From contig OY986968.1 of assembly GCA_963920575.1 (NCBI GenBank), forward strand, positions 23,008,129-23,072,128: a stretch of 64,000 bases of DNA. Direction: 5' to 3'. Position 1 is the stretch's first letter. The number at the start of each line of letters is the position of its first letter. A program made the translations under genes and the position numbers. This DNA comes from Narthecium ossifragum. Its lineage: Eukaryota > Streptophyta > Magnoliopsida > Dioscoreales > Nartheciaceae. Under the pieces are notes generated by a model. It was not told the origin of the DNA and searched no databases. It was given only the letters and a program-made list of their open reading frames with translations. Below are positions 33,007 through 47,385 of this stretch, in pieces.

Positions 33007-34092
33007 CTAGACAAGGACAGTGATAGTGAAGGCCTTATAAAATGGTGAGAAGTCCTTGTCATTCAAAACCTCTTGCAACACTCCAGTTGTAGGTTGATAT
33101 GAGATGATTTTACTATGAAATTGGACATATATAACCTCGGAATCTGGATCGAAAGCTGCAACCGCGAAAGATCTATAACGCACCTGCCACATAACATCAC
33201 GAGTTAAAGGATGTTTGACGAACGTTTCCCTTTTGATGGTATGCTTTAACACCAGTTTGTTGGGTTGCCCTTCTTTAAGAATCCAGATAAAGATCCGTCC
33301 ATCGAAATCCCAAGACGAAGCAAAATATAGACGCCCTCTCGATACTCCCTTGGGTGTTGGTTGGTGCTTAGGAGCTGGCAGGTTGGTGCAATTGAATACC
33401 TGATAGGAACACCTCTCAACATCGAATCTCACGTATCCCATCGTCAAGCGTGAAGCCCAGTAGAGAGATCCTTCATGAAACACAGGTGCAGGTGCAAATG
33501 AGTTCTTTGGGGAGCTGCCTTTAGTCTTCGAGATCATCTCTATCCACTTGCCAGTCATGGAAGAATAAATTTGGAGCCTTCTCGGACCACTATGAAACAT
33601 ATACTCGACATAGCGAACCACTTTATAGTGAGGAGACTTAAGGGGATCGAACGCCAGGCAAGAGAGGTAGCAAAAATTTGCTATTTTAACTACTGGTAGC
33701 GCGACGGATTCCCCGGTAGCAGTGTTGAAGACGAAATAACAAACTGGGCGAGTAACCCTTTGATGATAGAGGACGAGCCCATTGCAGACATGATCGACAA
33801 TTATTTTCTTCTGCTCTTCGAGAAACTTGCATATGTAATTGGCGTGTTTCGCTTCGGAGGGAGGGGCAAAGATGTGTTCATGAGAACAAATCTGGTCAGA
33901 TTCGTGATTATAACGGGTCACCATGAAAGATTGCCTTCGATTCGATAAAAGAGTCGTAATCAAGTCCTCCCATAGTTTGGAGACACACTTGAATCTGAAT
34001 AGAGATTTCGTTGGCAATCTGCAAAGGATCTGTATCAGCAACTCACCACACAGATAAGGGACATCAACTGATGTCCTAACTCTCTTTCCCAT
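33007..34092 (-). CDS. F-box protein, single coding exon (361 aa)
   Basis: F-box proteins are the substrate-recognition subunits of SCF ubiquitin ligases and bind SKP1. Residues ~10-45 form an F-box (VPYLCGELLIQILCRLPTKS then LFRFKCVSKLWEDLI). After it is a region typical of plant F-box associated domains (GLVLYHQRVTRPVCYFVFN; YWASRLTMGYVRFDVERCSY; GRIFIWILKEGQPNK; SFAVAAFDPDSEVIYV). The start ATG at 34,090-34,092 precedes the F-box by the usual few residues. A probable 5' UTR intron ends at 34,113 (acceptor CTTTTCAG) with a leader exon near 34,752-34,860. The substrate is unknown. A truncated inverted copy lies at 12,676-13,297. The frame is undamaged. Confidence 0.88.
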   Translation of the reverse strand: MGKRVRTSVDVPYLCGELLIQILCRLPTKSLFRFKCVSKLWEDLITTLLSNRRQSFMVTRYNHESDQICSHEHIFAPPSEAKHANYICKFLEEQKKIIVDHVCNGLVLYHQRVTRPVCYFVFNTATGESVALPVVKIANFCYLSCLAFDPLKSPHYKVVRYVEYMFHSGPRRLQIYSSMTGKWIEMISKTKGSSPKNSFAPAPVFHEGSLYWASRLTMGYVRFDVERCSYQVFNCTNLPAPKHQPTPKGVSRGRLYFASSWDFDGRIFIWILKEGQPNKLVLKHTIKRETFVKHPLTRDVMWQVRYRSFAVAAFDPDSEVIYVQFHSKIISYQPTTGVLQEVLNDKDFSPFYKAFTITVLV

Positions 34093-34860
34093 TCGATCTA
34101 TTGCAATCTCTTCTGAAAAGAAAGCAAGAACAACTTCTCAAGTATCAGCCACGGCATCACCTTGCAAAATCTAGATTTTTTTTCTCCAAAACGAGACGAG
34201 ACATCGGAAAAGCAATAGGTTTTACATTGACAATAGAAAGTTGTAGTCAGAGCGGATTATTCTAATCCGCTGATAGGAGAAATCTTTCCAGATGTAAAGA
34301 GACACATCCAAACAATTTCGATTTCAACTGCTTAAATTGCAAAAAGAATTCTCTTAAACCCAATCATCTGAGTCTAAATAGTTATCCAAAAGCACAGATT
34401 TCTTTGCTTCTGTTGATTCGTTCCTAAACATCACTCAAGCATACATAACATCATATCGTCAGAAATATTCCATGATTCACACTGAAAACTCCATTAAAAT
34501 CTCCTGTAAGTGAACTCTGGATTCGAAAATGTCGATTCCATAACAATTCTTAGACGATAAAAAAGTACAACTCTTAAAAATCCCATCTTTTATATCTGAC
34601 TGACGAATAAATCCAAGATCAAACAAGAAGCTCGATCGGATTTTCGTCTTGATAAAAACGAGTAAAAAAACAAATCTAAATATGAGGGGTTTTTTATATA
34701 GGAAAAAGGAAAAAGCATAGATTGGAAGGAATACAGTGGAATCAACAATACCTTTAAGAAGTCGTTGGCAAAGCTCCCAGATTGATCTCTAAAAAGAAGC
34801 CGATTAATATTAGGTGCTGAATATTTTCTCCTATCGGAGACGGGGAGAGAGAAAGAGCGT

Positions 34861-35686
34861 GTGTATGTGTTTTAATTAGGGCAGATTTAGTGTTTTTGTT
34901 TGATGAGTTAAGGATACTGCATTAATTAGACCTCTAACCGATTGAGATGATTGTCATGGATCGATGGGCTTTCAATACATATATCGGATTCGGATTGGGG
35001 TCCTCTATCGGATCGGATGACCATTCTTTTTTTTATTTGAACAAATCCAGTTTGGGTCGTACCGATTTTTCTATCCTATCATTATATCAATGGATGAGAT
35101 CTAAAATTGAAATCATTAACATCTCAATCTCAATCAGCATTTCATTAATGATAGGCATTTCATTAATGATATGAATCGTATCCATTGAGTTTGACATAAT
35201 GATAACATGAAGTAAGAGAAATGATATCCCCAAACATTTGTTTGACTCTAAATATACATCCAATGTTCACGAATCCATACAACATAAAAAAACATAATAA
35301 TAAAATAAAAGAGGAAGATATGTTTTATTTAAGTTCAGCGGAGCGAAGGCCCGCAACCAAAGTTTATCACCACCAGAGTGATCAAGTTCAGGTCACTTTG
35401 ACCCCTCCCGATTTGGTCAAACTAGTGGGCCAACTAACTAAGCCGAGTTTGGCCACTCCAGTATTAAATCATTTGCTCTAACTAAAATACAAACGATAGA
35501 AACAGCAGCTCTTGTGTGTTTTCCAGGAATAGGATACTGTCATAGTTATTAGTAAATAATTGTAAAAACAGAAAAGAAAAACAGGAACCGAACCCCTTGG
35601 ATCTGACTTTTACCACAAAGCTACCATGTTCTCCCCAGAGTTTGAAGGACTATGTCATATTCTCATTAGAAGAAGCTGCTCCTCCT
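34861..35686. other. Intergenic between the F-box and UGE genes
   Basis: No gene is recognised. A short run of ATTTCATTAATGATA-type repeats lies near 35,140-35,170. The right end contains the UGE 3' UTR. Confidence 0.5.
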
Positions 35687-40901
<5,215 letters not shown>

Positions 40902-40946
40902 CGCTTCGCGGCGGCGGTGCTCCTACTGATCGAGATCGATCAAGAT

Positions 40947-40968
40947 GGGGATGGGGATGGGGATGGGG
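40947..40968 (+). promoter_or_regulatory. Perfect G-quadruplex motif upstream of the UGE start
   Basis: Four G4 runs separated by AT, that is (GGGGAT)3GGGG, lie about 45-70 bp upstream of the UGE ATG on the strand opposite its mRNA. The transcript or coding strand would carry the C-rich complement. A (GA)n tract follows at about 41,012-41,031. Any regulatory effect is inference. Confidence 0.6.
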
Positions 40969-41049
40969 ACGCGAGCGCAGTGGAGTCGGTCGGTGGAGGG
41001 CACGAGATCGGGGAGAGAGAGAGAGAGAGAGGTGATCATATTTAGTAAA

Positions 41050-42131
41050 GGGGGTTTCCCTCGAACATTCGAGATCCTCGGAGATCGCTCGCTTCCCGTC
41101 TTTGTCGCCAAGTCTCGTGCGACTACGTATTAATAACAAAATTTAGTCGCACGGTAGCATGATATAAATACAATTTAAATATAAGATATTAAATAGAGAT
41201 GGATATATAAAAATGTATATATAATTTGAATTAAAGTATAAGATATAAAATATATATATAATTTGTCAGTGTGACAATTTTGGTCAAACTTCATTATTTT
41301 AGGGGGCTTATTGAGATTTTTTTATATTTTTCCTATATGAGGAGAGTGGATCCACCCATTTAATTATCTCACTCTTAAAAATTTAATTTCTACTTGACTC
41401 TCTCTAACTTCTAGCCTTCTAGTAGTCAAGGTGTAAAAGCTTTTTTAATTTCCCATCACAGCAAGAGACCCTCTTTTATCTTATGTCTCCAGATTCATCT
41501 CCAAAACCTGAAATCTTATTCATTTTATTTCTCCAGATTCATCTCCAAGACCTATCAAAGATGTCTCCTGAGATCGAATGGTGGGCGAGCAAAGGAGATC
41601 TAGCTGGAGGTTTTGTAATTGGAGGACGACTGAGAGGCTCGGTGGCGTCCGGCTGCCCAGCTGGGCTTGTTTTAATTGAAAGAAAATCCCCCCTTACTCA
41701 AATTAGATTTAGAGTCTTTTGCAATTAAAAGAAGCTATGTGGTTAATTTGTTAACCAACAAAAAGCTATGTGGTTAATTTTGTTAACCAGTCATTAATAT
41801 ATCTCTCTTCATTGCTAGCTCCTTGTTTTCCGGCCTAAACGAAGCCTTGTCGTAAACCTCTAACCCCCACCCCTCCTCCCTACTTCGTTCTTTTCCTCAT
41901 CCATCCCCTGTAATTCTAAAACTATTTATTTATTACATACCACCTCTCCTAGCTTCTATTTGACCATCAAAACATTGTATTCCCTCTAGCTAGTGACTAC
42001 ACGTAGATGCATGCAAGATCGGGTGTTACGTACCCAATTAAGCAAGTAATAACATCACACGTATGTAAAATATCATAACCACAAGACCGTGACCTCTCCT
42101 CCTTATTCCTCTCCTCTTCCCTCCCAAAGGG
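41050..42131. other. Intergenic between UGE and the PR-1-like gene
   Basis: This is the shared upstream region of two divergent genes. It is AT-rich, with two small tandem repeats: AGCTATGTGGTTAATTT twice near 41,731-41,785, and CTCCAGATTCATCTCCAA twice near 41,487-41,550. I see no gene. Confidence 0.6.
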
Positions 42132-42710
42132 ATGGCCAGCTCCATACCTCTCCTCCTCCTCCTCCTCCTCCTCCTCCCCACCACCACCACCTCAGGCCAA
42201 CTCACCATACCCCTCCCCATAACCCTTCCAACCCCATCCTCCGCCGACACCCCCACCACTCCTTCCGCCCAAAACATCCGGCGCATGACACGGGACTTCG
42301 TCCGCAGCCACAACGAGGTCCGCGCCAGCCTCGGCGAGGAGCCCTTCACCTGGGACAAGGGTCTGGCGAGGTACGCGAGGCGATGGGCGGGCCAGCGGCG
42401 GGGCGACTGCGCCATGACGCACTCCATGGGCCCCTACGGCGAGAACATGTTCTGGGGGAGCGGGTGGGACTGGACCGCCGGTGACGCCGTCCGAAGCTGG
42501 GCGAGGGAGCACATGTACTACAATCCAGAGGATAATTCGTGCGCACCAGGGAAGACGTGCGGCCACTTCACCCAGATCGCGTGGAACGGCACCGCGAGGG
42601 TCGGCTGCGCGCGCGTGGAGTGCGTCGAGGGCGGGGTCATCGTCGTCTGCGTCTACGATCCGCCGGGTAATTGGCTCGGCGAGAGGCCCTTCAGCGTTTC
42701 TACCGCCTAG
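42132..42710 (+). CDS. PR-1-like CAP-domain secreted protein (192 aa)
   Basis: PR-1/CAP proteins are small secreted, disulfide-bonded proteins, often induced in defence and able to bind sterols. A signal peptide with a poly-Leu core (SIPLLLLLLLLLP) precedes a Pro/Thr-rich spacer (residues ~25-50). The CAP domain runs from DFVRSHNEVRASLG to the end. Both CAP signatures are present, GHFTQIAWNGT and VVCVYDPPGNWLGERPF, as are six cysteines (GDC, NSC, KTC, VGC, VEC, VVC). The last part resembles the CAPE peptide region at the C-terminus of PR-1, here with five extra residues (SVSTA). There is no intron, as in most PR-1 genes. The sequence is very GC-rich compared with its flanks, as in many monocot genes. 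Confidence 0.93.
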   Translation: MASSIPLLLLLLLLLPTTTTSGQLTIPLPITLPTPSSADTPTTPSAQNIRRMTRDFVRSHNEVRASLGEEPFTWDKGLARYARRWAGQRRGDCAMTHSMGPYGENMFWGSGWDWTAGDAVRSWAREHMYYNPEDNSCAPGKTCGHFTQIAWNGTARVGCARVECVEGGVIVVCVYDPPGNWLGERPFSVSTA

Positions 42711-43931
42711 TATGACGTGGAAGGATAAAATAACAGAGTTGATAATATTGGGATGATGGTTTTTATGCAATTTGCATCGGTTTAATTGCTTATTAAGTTG
42801 TTAATTAAAGTTAATGTTCTGCGTTACGGGAATCATTCGGTATGTTTTGTTTATACTATCTTTTGGCTCTTTTAATCAATTACTCTGCATGTGTGATCTT
42901 ATGAAATTGAAGGATATTTTGGTAATGATCAAAGTTCTTAATCACATGATTCAATCAAACTCGTTAAGGAGTACATATAAAGAATTAGTCAAACTGGCTG
43001 GTCAAAGCGTATAACCCAAATAAATTAAAAGAGATTTTTGGAAGATATATATGTGTTAGAGCATAAATCATGTTTGATCGGCGAAGGAAAAAAGATCAAA
43101 ATAGTCTGACATCTAGAATTAAGGGATTGTGATTAAGTTCTACTCCTTCGAAAACGAACAGATGTGTTGAAGCTTGTTGAGATTGGATGAGGAAATGGAG
43201 ATGAAGTAGAAAATGAAAAATGGGAAGCGGAAGATAATGATCTATGGTAAATCTACTCCTATGAGGAGGACATGATCTTAGCTTCTGATTTTAGCGAGAT
43301 ACTTTTTGTTCATATTCCTCGGGAGTTCAATTCCAAAGTCGATGTTTTAACGACCTCAATCTGCGGGAATATGTCAATCCCCCTGAGACCTTGTTATTGT
43401 TGTTTCTTCTTATTTTTTTCCTTGTACTCTGATCAGTGGGCTCAACAAATCCAAAAAAAAAAAACCCATGCATTATGCTCATGTTGGGAAGACGTACTCC
43501 TTGTATCATTGGTATATAGTTTGAAGAAAGGAATTTATGTTGGTTATCTCTAGAGAGAGCAAAGGCAATGACATGGAAAAAATAAGTCAAAATTGATAAA
43601 AATCGATCAAATTTTAGAGAAAAAACCGGTGTGATCGGTTTGTCATTAAAAATTCGTAACGGCCTCTGGTCAATGGACCAGTTCGGCATATATTTAGAAT
43701 AACATGGTGATTTCAAACCTCTTTTATTAACTAATCATTCAAGAAAAACTATTTTCTTGCTAGGCTTAAAGCCGACTAATAATCTTCAGACTTGACTTTA
43801 ACTAAGAAAAAAAAAACATCTTCAGACTTCGAGCCTTCCTATCAAACACTTGCCATCTAAATTCTAATAACAGGCTCAACTAATTTAATAAATAAAAAAC
43901 AAAAGAAAAAAATTTGAATCCGAGTACGTGA
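42711..43931. other. Intergenic with a possible retroelement RNase H remnant
   Basis: Around 43,285-43,360 the plus strand reads ILFVHIPREFNSKVDVLTTS, which resembles the end of a retroelement RNase H domain (HxPRexNxxAD pattern). The remainder shows nothing I can name. Confidence 0.4.
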
Positions 43932-44795
43932 TCACAACGACGATGACCCCGGAGGACCCTCTGTCAAAGCCGTCGCCGTATCAGCCAGAAGATGTAAACC
44001 ATAGAACTCGTCGTAGTCAGGGATCGTGCCGTTAATTCTTTCCCCGTCCGGGAGCTCCGGAGGCGCGTCTCGATGCTGATCATTGACACCATCTTGATCA
44101 TCAACCACTTGGGCGACGGCAACATCATCAACGACCACATGTTCTTGTTCCGCAGCAAAGATCATGTCCTCCTCAACGAGGGCCAGCATCAACTCACGGC
44201 CTCCTTCTTGTCCGGCGACGGAGAACGCCCACATATGGATTGCGTCACTTTCCGCCTTCAGCTCTATGATATCCAAGAACCGGTGCAGCCCCTTGCCGAA
44301 AATACGGAACGAATTGGGTTTGGGGAGATACTTGAACGACATCGAGCCATGCACGCGTCCGTGCCGGTCCACCACGCTCACCTCCACCCCTTTCATCACC
44401 TTCTTCAGCTCATCGTCGTCGCCGCCCACCACTGCGCTCAGCGCAGTCTCGACCGCGGACTTGTCGGTAACGAGGATCCGATTCTGATTGACATCCAAGT
44501 CCGACTTGCTAACTATCTTGCCGCTGAGATACACCGGCGGGAAGGAGCCGCCAATGTCCCGGATCTTGTCCATCATACTTTTATGGTACGACGTCTCGGG
44601 AAACAGCTGGTAAGTAGGAGGGACGATACCTTTTCTTTTTGGTGGCTTCGGAACCCTCTTCTTGGCAGCTGCTGCCTTCTTTATTTTCCTTCTTCTCTTG
44701 TCTCCATGATCATCATCTTCCAATACTGCCTTGTTTCTTTTCCTTCTTCTCTTGTCACCATGATCATCATCTACCATTGCCGACGATGATGCCAT
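43932..44795 (-). CDS. B3-domain-like nuclear protein (287 aa)
   Basis: Plant B3 proteins bind DNA. I take ATG 44,793-44,795 as the start (MASSSAMVDDD). The N-terminus is highly basic with a duplicated block, DDDHGDKRRRK twice, then KKAAAAKKRVPKPPKRKG, a likely nuclear localisation signal. Residues ~85-195 follow the B3 pattern: GKIVSKSDLDVNQNRILV, KGVEVSVVDRHGRVHGSMSF, then FRIFGKGLHRFLDIIELKAE and HMWAFSV. This is closest in style to the divergent DUF313-type B3 family. The C-terminus is acidic. It is single-exon with no defect. I am fairly sure of the fold and unsure of the subfamily. Confidence 0.65.
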   Translation of the reverse strand: MASSSAMVDDDHGDKRRRKRNKAVLEDDDHGDKRRRKIKKAAAAKKRVPKPPKRKGIVPPTYQLFPETSYHKSMMDKIRDIGGSFPPVYLSGKIVSKSDLDVNQNRILVTDKSAVETALSAVVGGDDDELKKVMKGVEVSVVDRHGRVHGSMSFKYLPKPNSFRIFGKGLHRFLDIIELKAESDAIHMWAFSVAGQEGGRELMLALVEEDMIFAAEQEHVVVDDVAVAQVVDDQDGVNDQHRDAPPELPDGERINGTIPDYDEFYGLHLLADTATALTEGPPGSSSL

Positions 44796-44850
44796 GTTCT
44801 GTGCGATGGCGATCAAGAATCTTTAGCTAGCTTCTTCAACATGCACACTC

Positions 44851-44859
44851 TTATATATA
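44851..44859 (-). promoter_or_regulatory. Probable TATA box of the B3-like gene
   Basis: The minus strand reads TATATATAAG about 57 bp upstream of the chosen ATG, a plausible core-promoter distance with a short leader. Confidence 0.5.
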
Positions 44860-45105
44860 TGTATAGTATACAGATATCTGTTTGTTATAGTTGCAGGAGG
44901 AGTAGGATTAATTAATCAGTTTGAGCAGGAGCAGGAGTAGGAGCCTAGGAGGATATATGATCACTTGATCAGTGTTTTACGAGTTTCTATCACGTCTAGG
45001 ATTTTCGTCCGAGAAAGTGTAGATTAGTAGTTCTAGGATTTTTTCAATTTATACGATCAGTTTGTGAAGGGACTAGAAAAATACGTTGTTTTTCCAGCGC
45101 TTTTT

Positions 45106-45305
45106 NNNNNNNNNNNNNNNNNNNNNNNNNNNNNNNNNNNNNNNNNNNNNNNNNNNNNNNNNNNNNNNNNNNNNNNNNNNNNNNNNNNNNNNNNNNNNNN
45201 NNNNNNNNNNNNNNNNNNNNNNNNNNNNNNNNNNNNNNNNNNNNNNNNNNNNNNNNNNNNNNNNNNNNNNNNNNNNNNNNNNNNNNNNNNNNNNNNNNNN
45301 NNNNN
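45106..45305. other. Assembly gap (200 N)
   Basis: This is the second 200-N placeholder. The repeat array on its right is the inverted counterpart of the array left of the first gap. Confidence 0.99.
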
Positions 45306-47385
45306 TACTATCTCAGAAAAAAAGGGTAGGAAAACTGGGAAGTAACTATTAATATTTGTAGTTACTTCTCATAAATTGTAGTTACTTTTCAGAAAATTTT
45401 TTTAATAACTTCTTAGAAAAGTTTTTTAAAAAAGTTTTGTAGTTACTTCCGATAAAATTTTTGTACCAATTTTTGTAGTAACTATTTGTAGTTACTTCCA
45501 GAAAATTGTGAAGTAACTACCAATATTTTGAAAGAAACTACCAAAATTTGTAGTTACTTACTAGAAATTGTAAAGTAACTACCAATATTTGGTAGGAAAA
45601 GGGTAGGAAAAATTGAAAATAACTAGCAATATATGTAGTTATTTCCCAAAAATTGTAATAGAAAAATGCTTCAAACTATTTATAAAATGTCTATTTATTA
45701 AATATTGGAATTACTTTACAATAATTGTAGTATCTTTTAAGAAAATTACAATTTTTGTGTTGGAAAAAGTTATCATAAAAAAGTAACTACAACAAATTGG
45801 TACTTACTTCTCCTTTTTGGTAGTTACTTCTCAATATTTTTTCAATGCTGGTAGTTACTTCCCAATATTTTTTGAAGTTTCTTTCCAAATTTTTTTAGTT
45901 ACTTCGTAATAATTTTTTTGTAGTTACTTCCTAATAGTTTAACTGGTAGTTACTCTCTCGTTTAACTGGTAGTTACTTCCCATTTAACTGGTAGTTACTT
46001 CCCATTTAACTGGTAGTTACTTCCCAGTTTAAGTGATAATTACTTTACAAAAAAACTGACTGGTAGTTATTTCCCATTTAAACTGGTATTTACTTGCCAA
46101 TTAAACTGATAGTTACTTCACAGTTAAACTGGTAGTTACTTCCCATATAAACTGGTAGTTACTCCCCAATTAAACTGGTAGTTACTTCCCACAAATTGTA
46201 ATAGAAAAATGCTTGAAACTATTTATAAAAGGTCTATTTTTTAAATATTAAAATTACTTTACAGTAATTGTAGTTACTTTTTTGGAAAGTAACTCCCAAC
46301 ATTTGTAGTTACTTCGCAATTTTTTGTAGTTACTTTTCAATGCTCGTAGTTACTTTCCCAATATTTGGTAGTTACTTTCTCATTTTGGTAGTTATTTTCT
46401 AATATTTGGTAGTTACTTCCCAATATTTGGTAGTTACTTCTCAATATTTGGTAGTTACTTTCCCAATATTTGATAGTTACTTTACAATTTTCTCCATTTT
46501 GGTAGTTACTTCCCATATTTGATAGTTACTTCCCAATATTTGGTAGTTACTTCCCAATATTTGGTAATTACTTCCATTATTTTGTAGTTACTTCACAATA
46601 TTTGGTAGTTACTTTCGCGATATTTGGTTGTTACTTTCCCATTTTGGTAGTTACTTCCCAATATTTAGTAGTTACTTTCCCAATATTTGGTAGTTACTTT
46701 ACAATTTTCTCCATTTTGGTAGTTACTTCCCATATTTGGTAGTTACTTCCATTATTTTGTAGTTACTTTCCAATATTTGTAGTCACTTTCTAATATTTGA
46801 TAATCACTTTTCAATATTTAGTAGTTACTTTCAAAAAAAAATTCCAGAATATTTTTCTATTTTTCGGTATTTTTTCCTACTTTTCTATCATTTTTCCTAT
46901 TTTCCCACATATTTTTCTATTTTACGGTAATTTTTCCTACTTTTCAGTATTTTCCTTTTTTGCCGTTAATGGCTGCCCCAAAAAAAATTCCAAATTTTTT
47001 TTATATTTTCCGGTATTTTTTCTACTTTTCTACCATTTTTCCTATTTTTTGACATATTTTCCTATTTTCTAATATTTTTCTCTATTTTTCAGTATTTTCT
47101 TTTTTACTGTTAATGTCCACATTAATGCATGCATCCAACCATAAGTGGATGCATGCATGCCTTTTCTGTATTGGGAATAGGTGTATGTATTCCCAACCAC
47201 TCCAATTAATGCCAATCAACTAATTCAAAAACTATCCACCTATCTCCCATTTAAAAAAATGCATAAATAGTATTTTAGAGGTAAAAAAATACAGCTGTCC
47301 ACAAAAGAGACTAAATGCCTTAAAATTTTTCAAAGAGACTAAATAGCAAACAACTCCTCCCAAACAGACCAAATGACAACTATCC
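45306..47385 (-). repeat. Right arm of the inverted repeat family with GTAGTTAC arrays
   Basis: From 45,306 to about 46,830 is a dense array of short units, typically GGTAGTTACTTCCCAATATT, with a period of roughly 20-30 bp. An A/T-rich stretch of TTTTCCTATTTT repeats follows, then the unique end GGATGCATGCATGCC and GGGAATAGGTGTATGTATTC. It closes with a run homologous to the reverse complement of 9,958-10,240. Compared with the left arm, the array unit is shorter and more degenerate. Confidence 0.75.

Larger units (their letters stand above)
21029..33610. repeat. Right arm of the large imperfect palindrome
   Basis: This is the reverse complement of the left arm plus a 6.1-kb LINE insertion. 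Order from the axis: UGE exon-6 copy and intron (to about 21,430), DRP1 segment (about 21,430-32,040), UGE 3' intron and exon-8 copy (about 32,040-32,600), then the F-box gene, of which the C-terminal half is matched in the left arm. In the intact UGE gene the sequence matching 21,430 and that matching 32,040 lie only about 70-100 bp apart in one intron. The DRP1 block is therefore an insertion into a UGE-gene copy. Confidence 0.88.
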
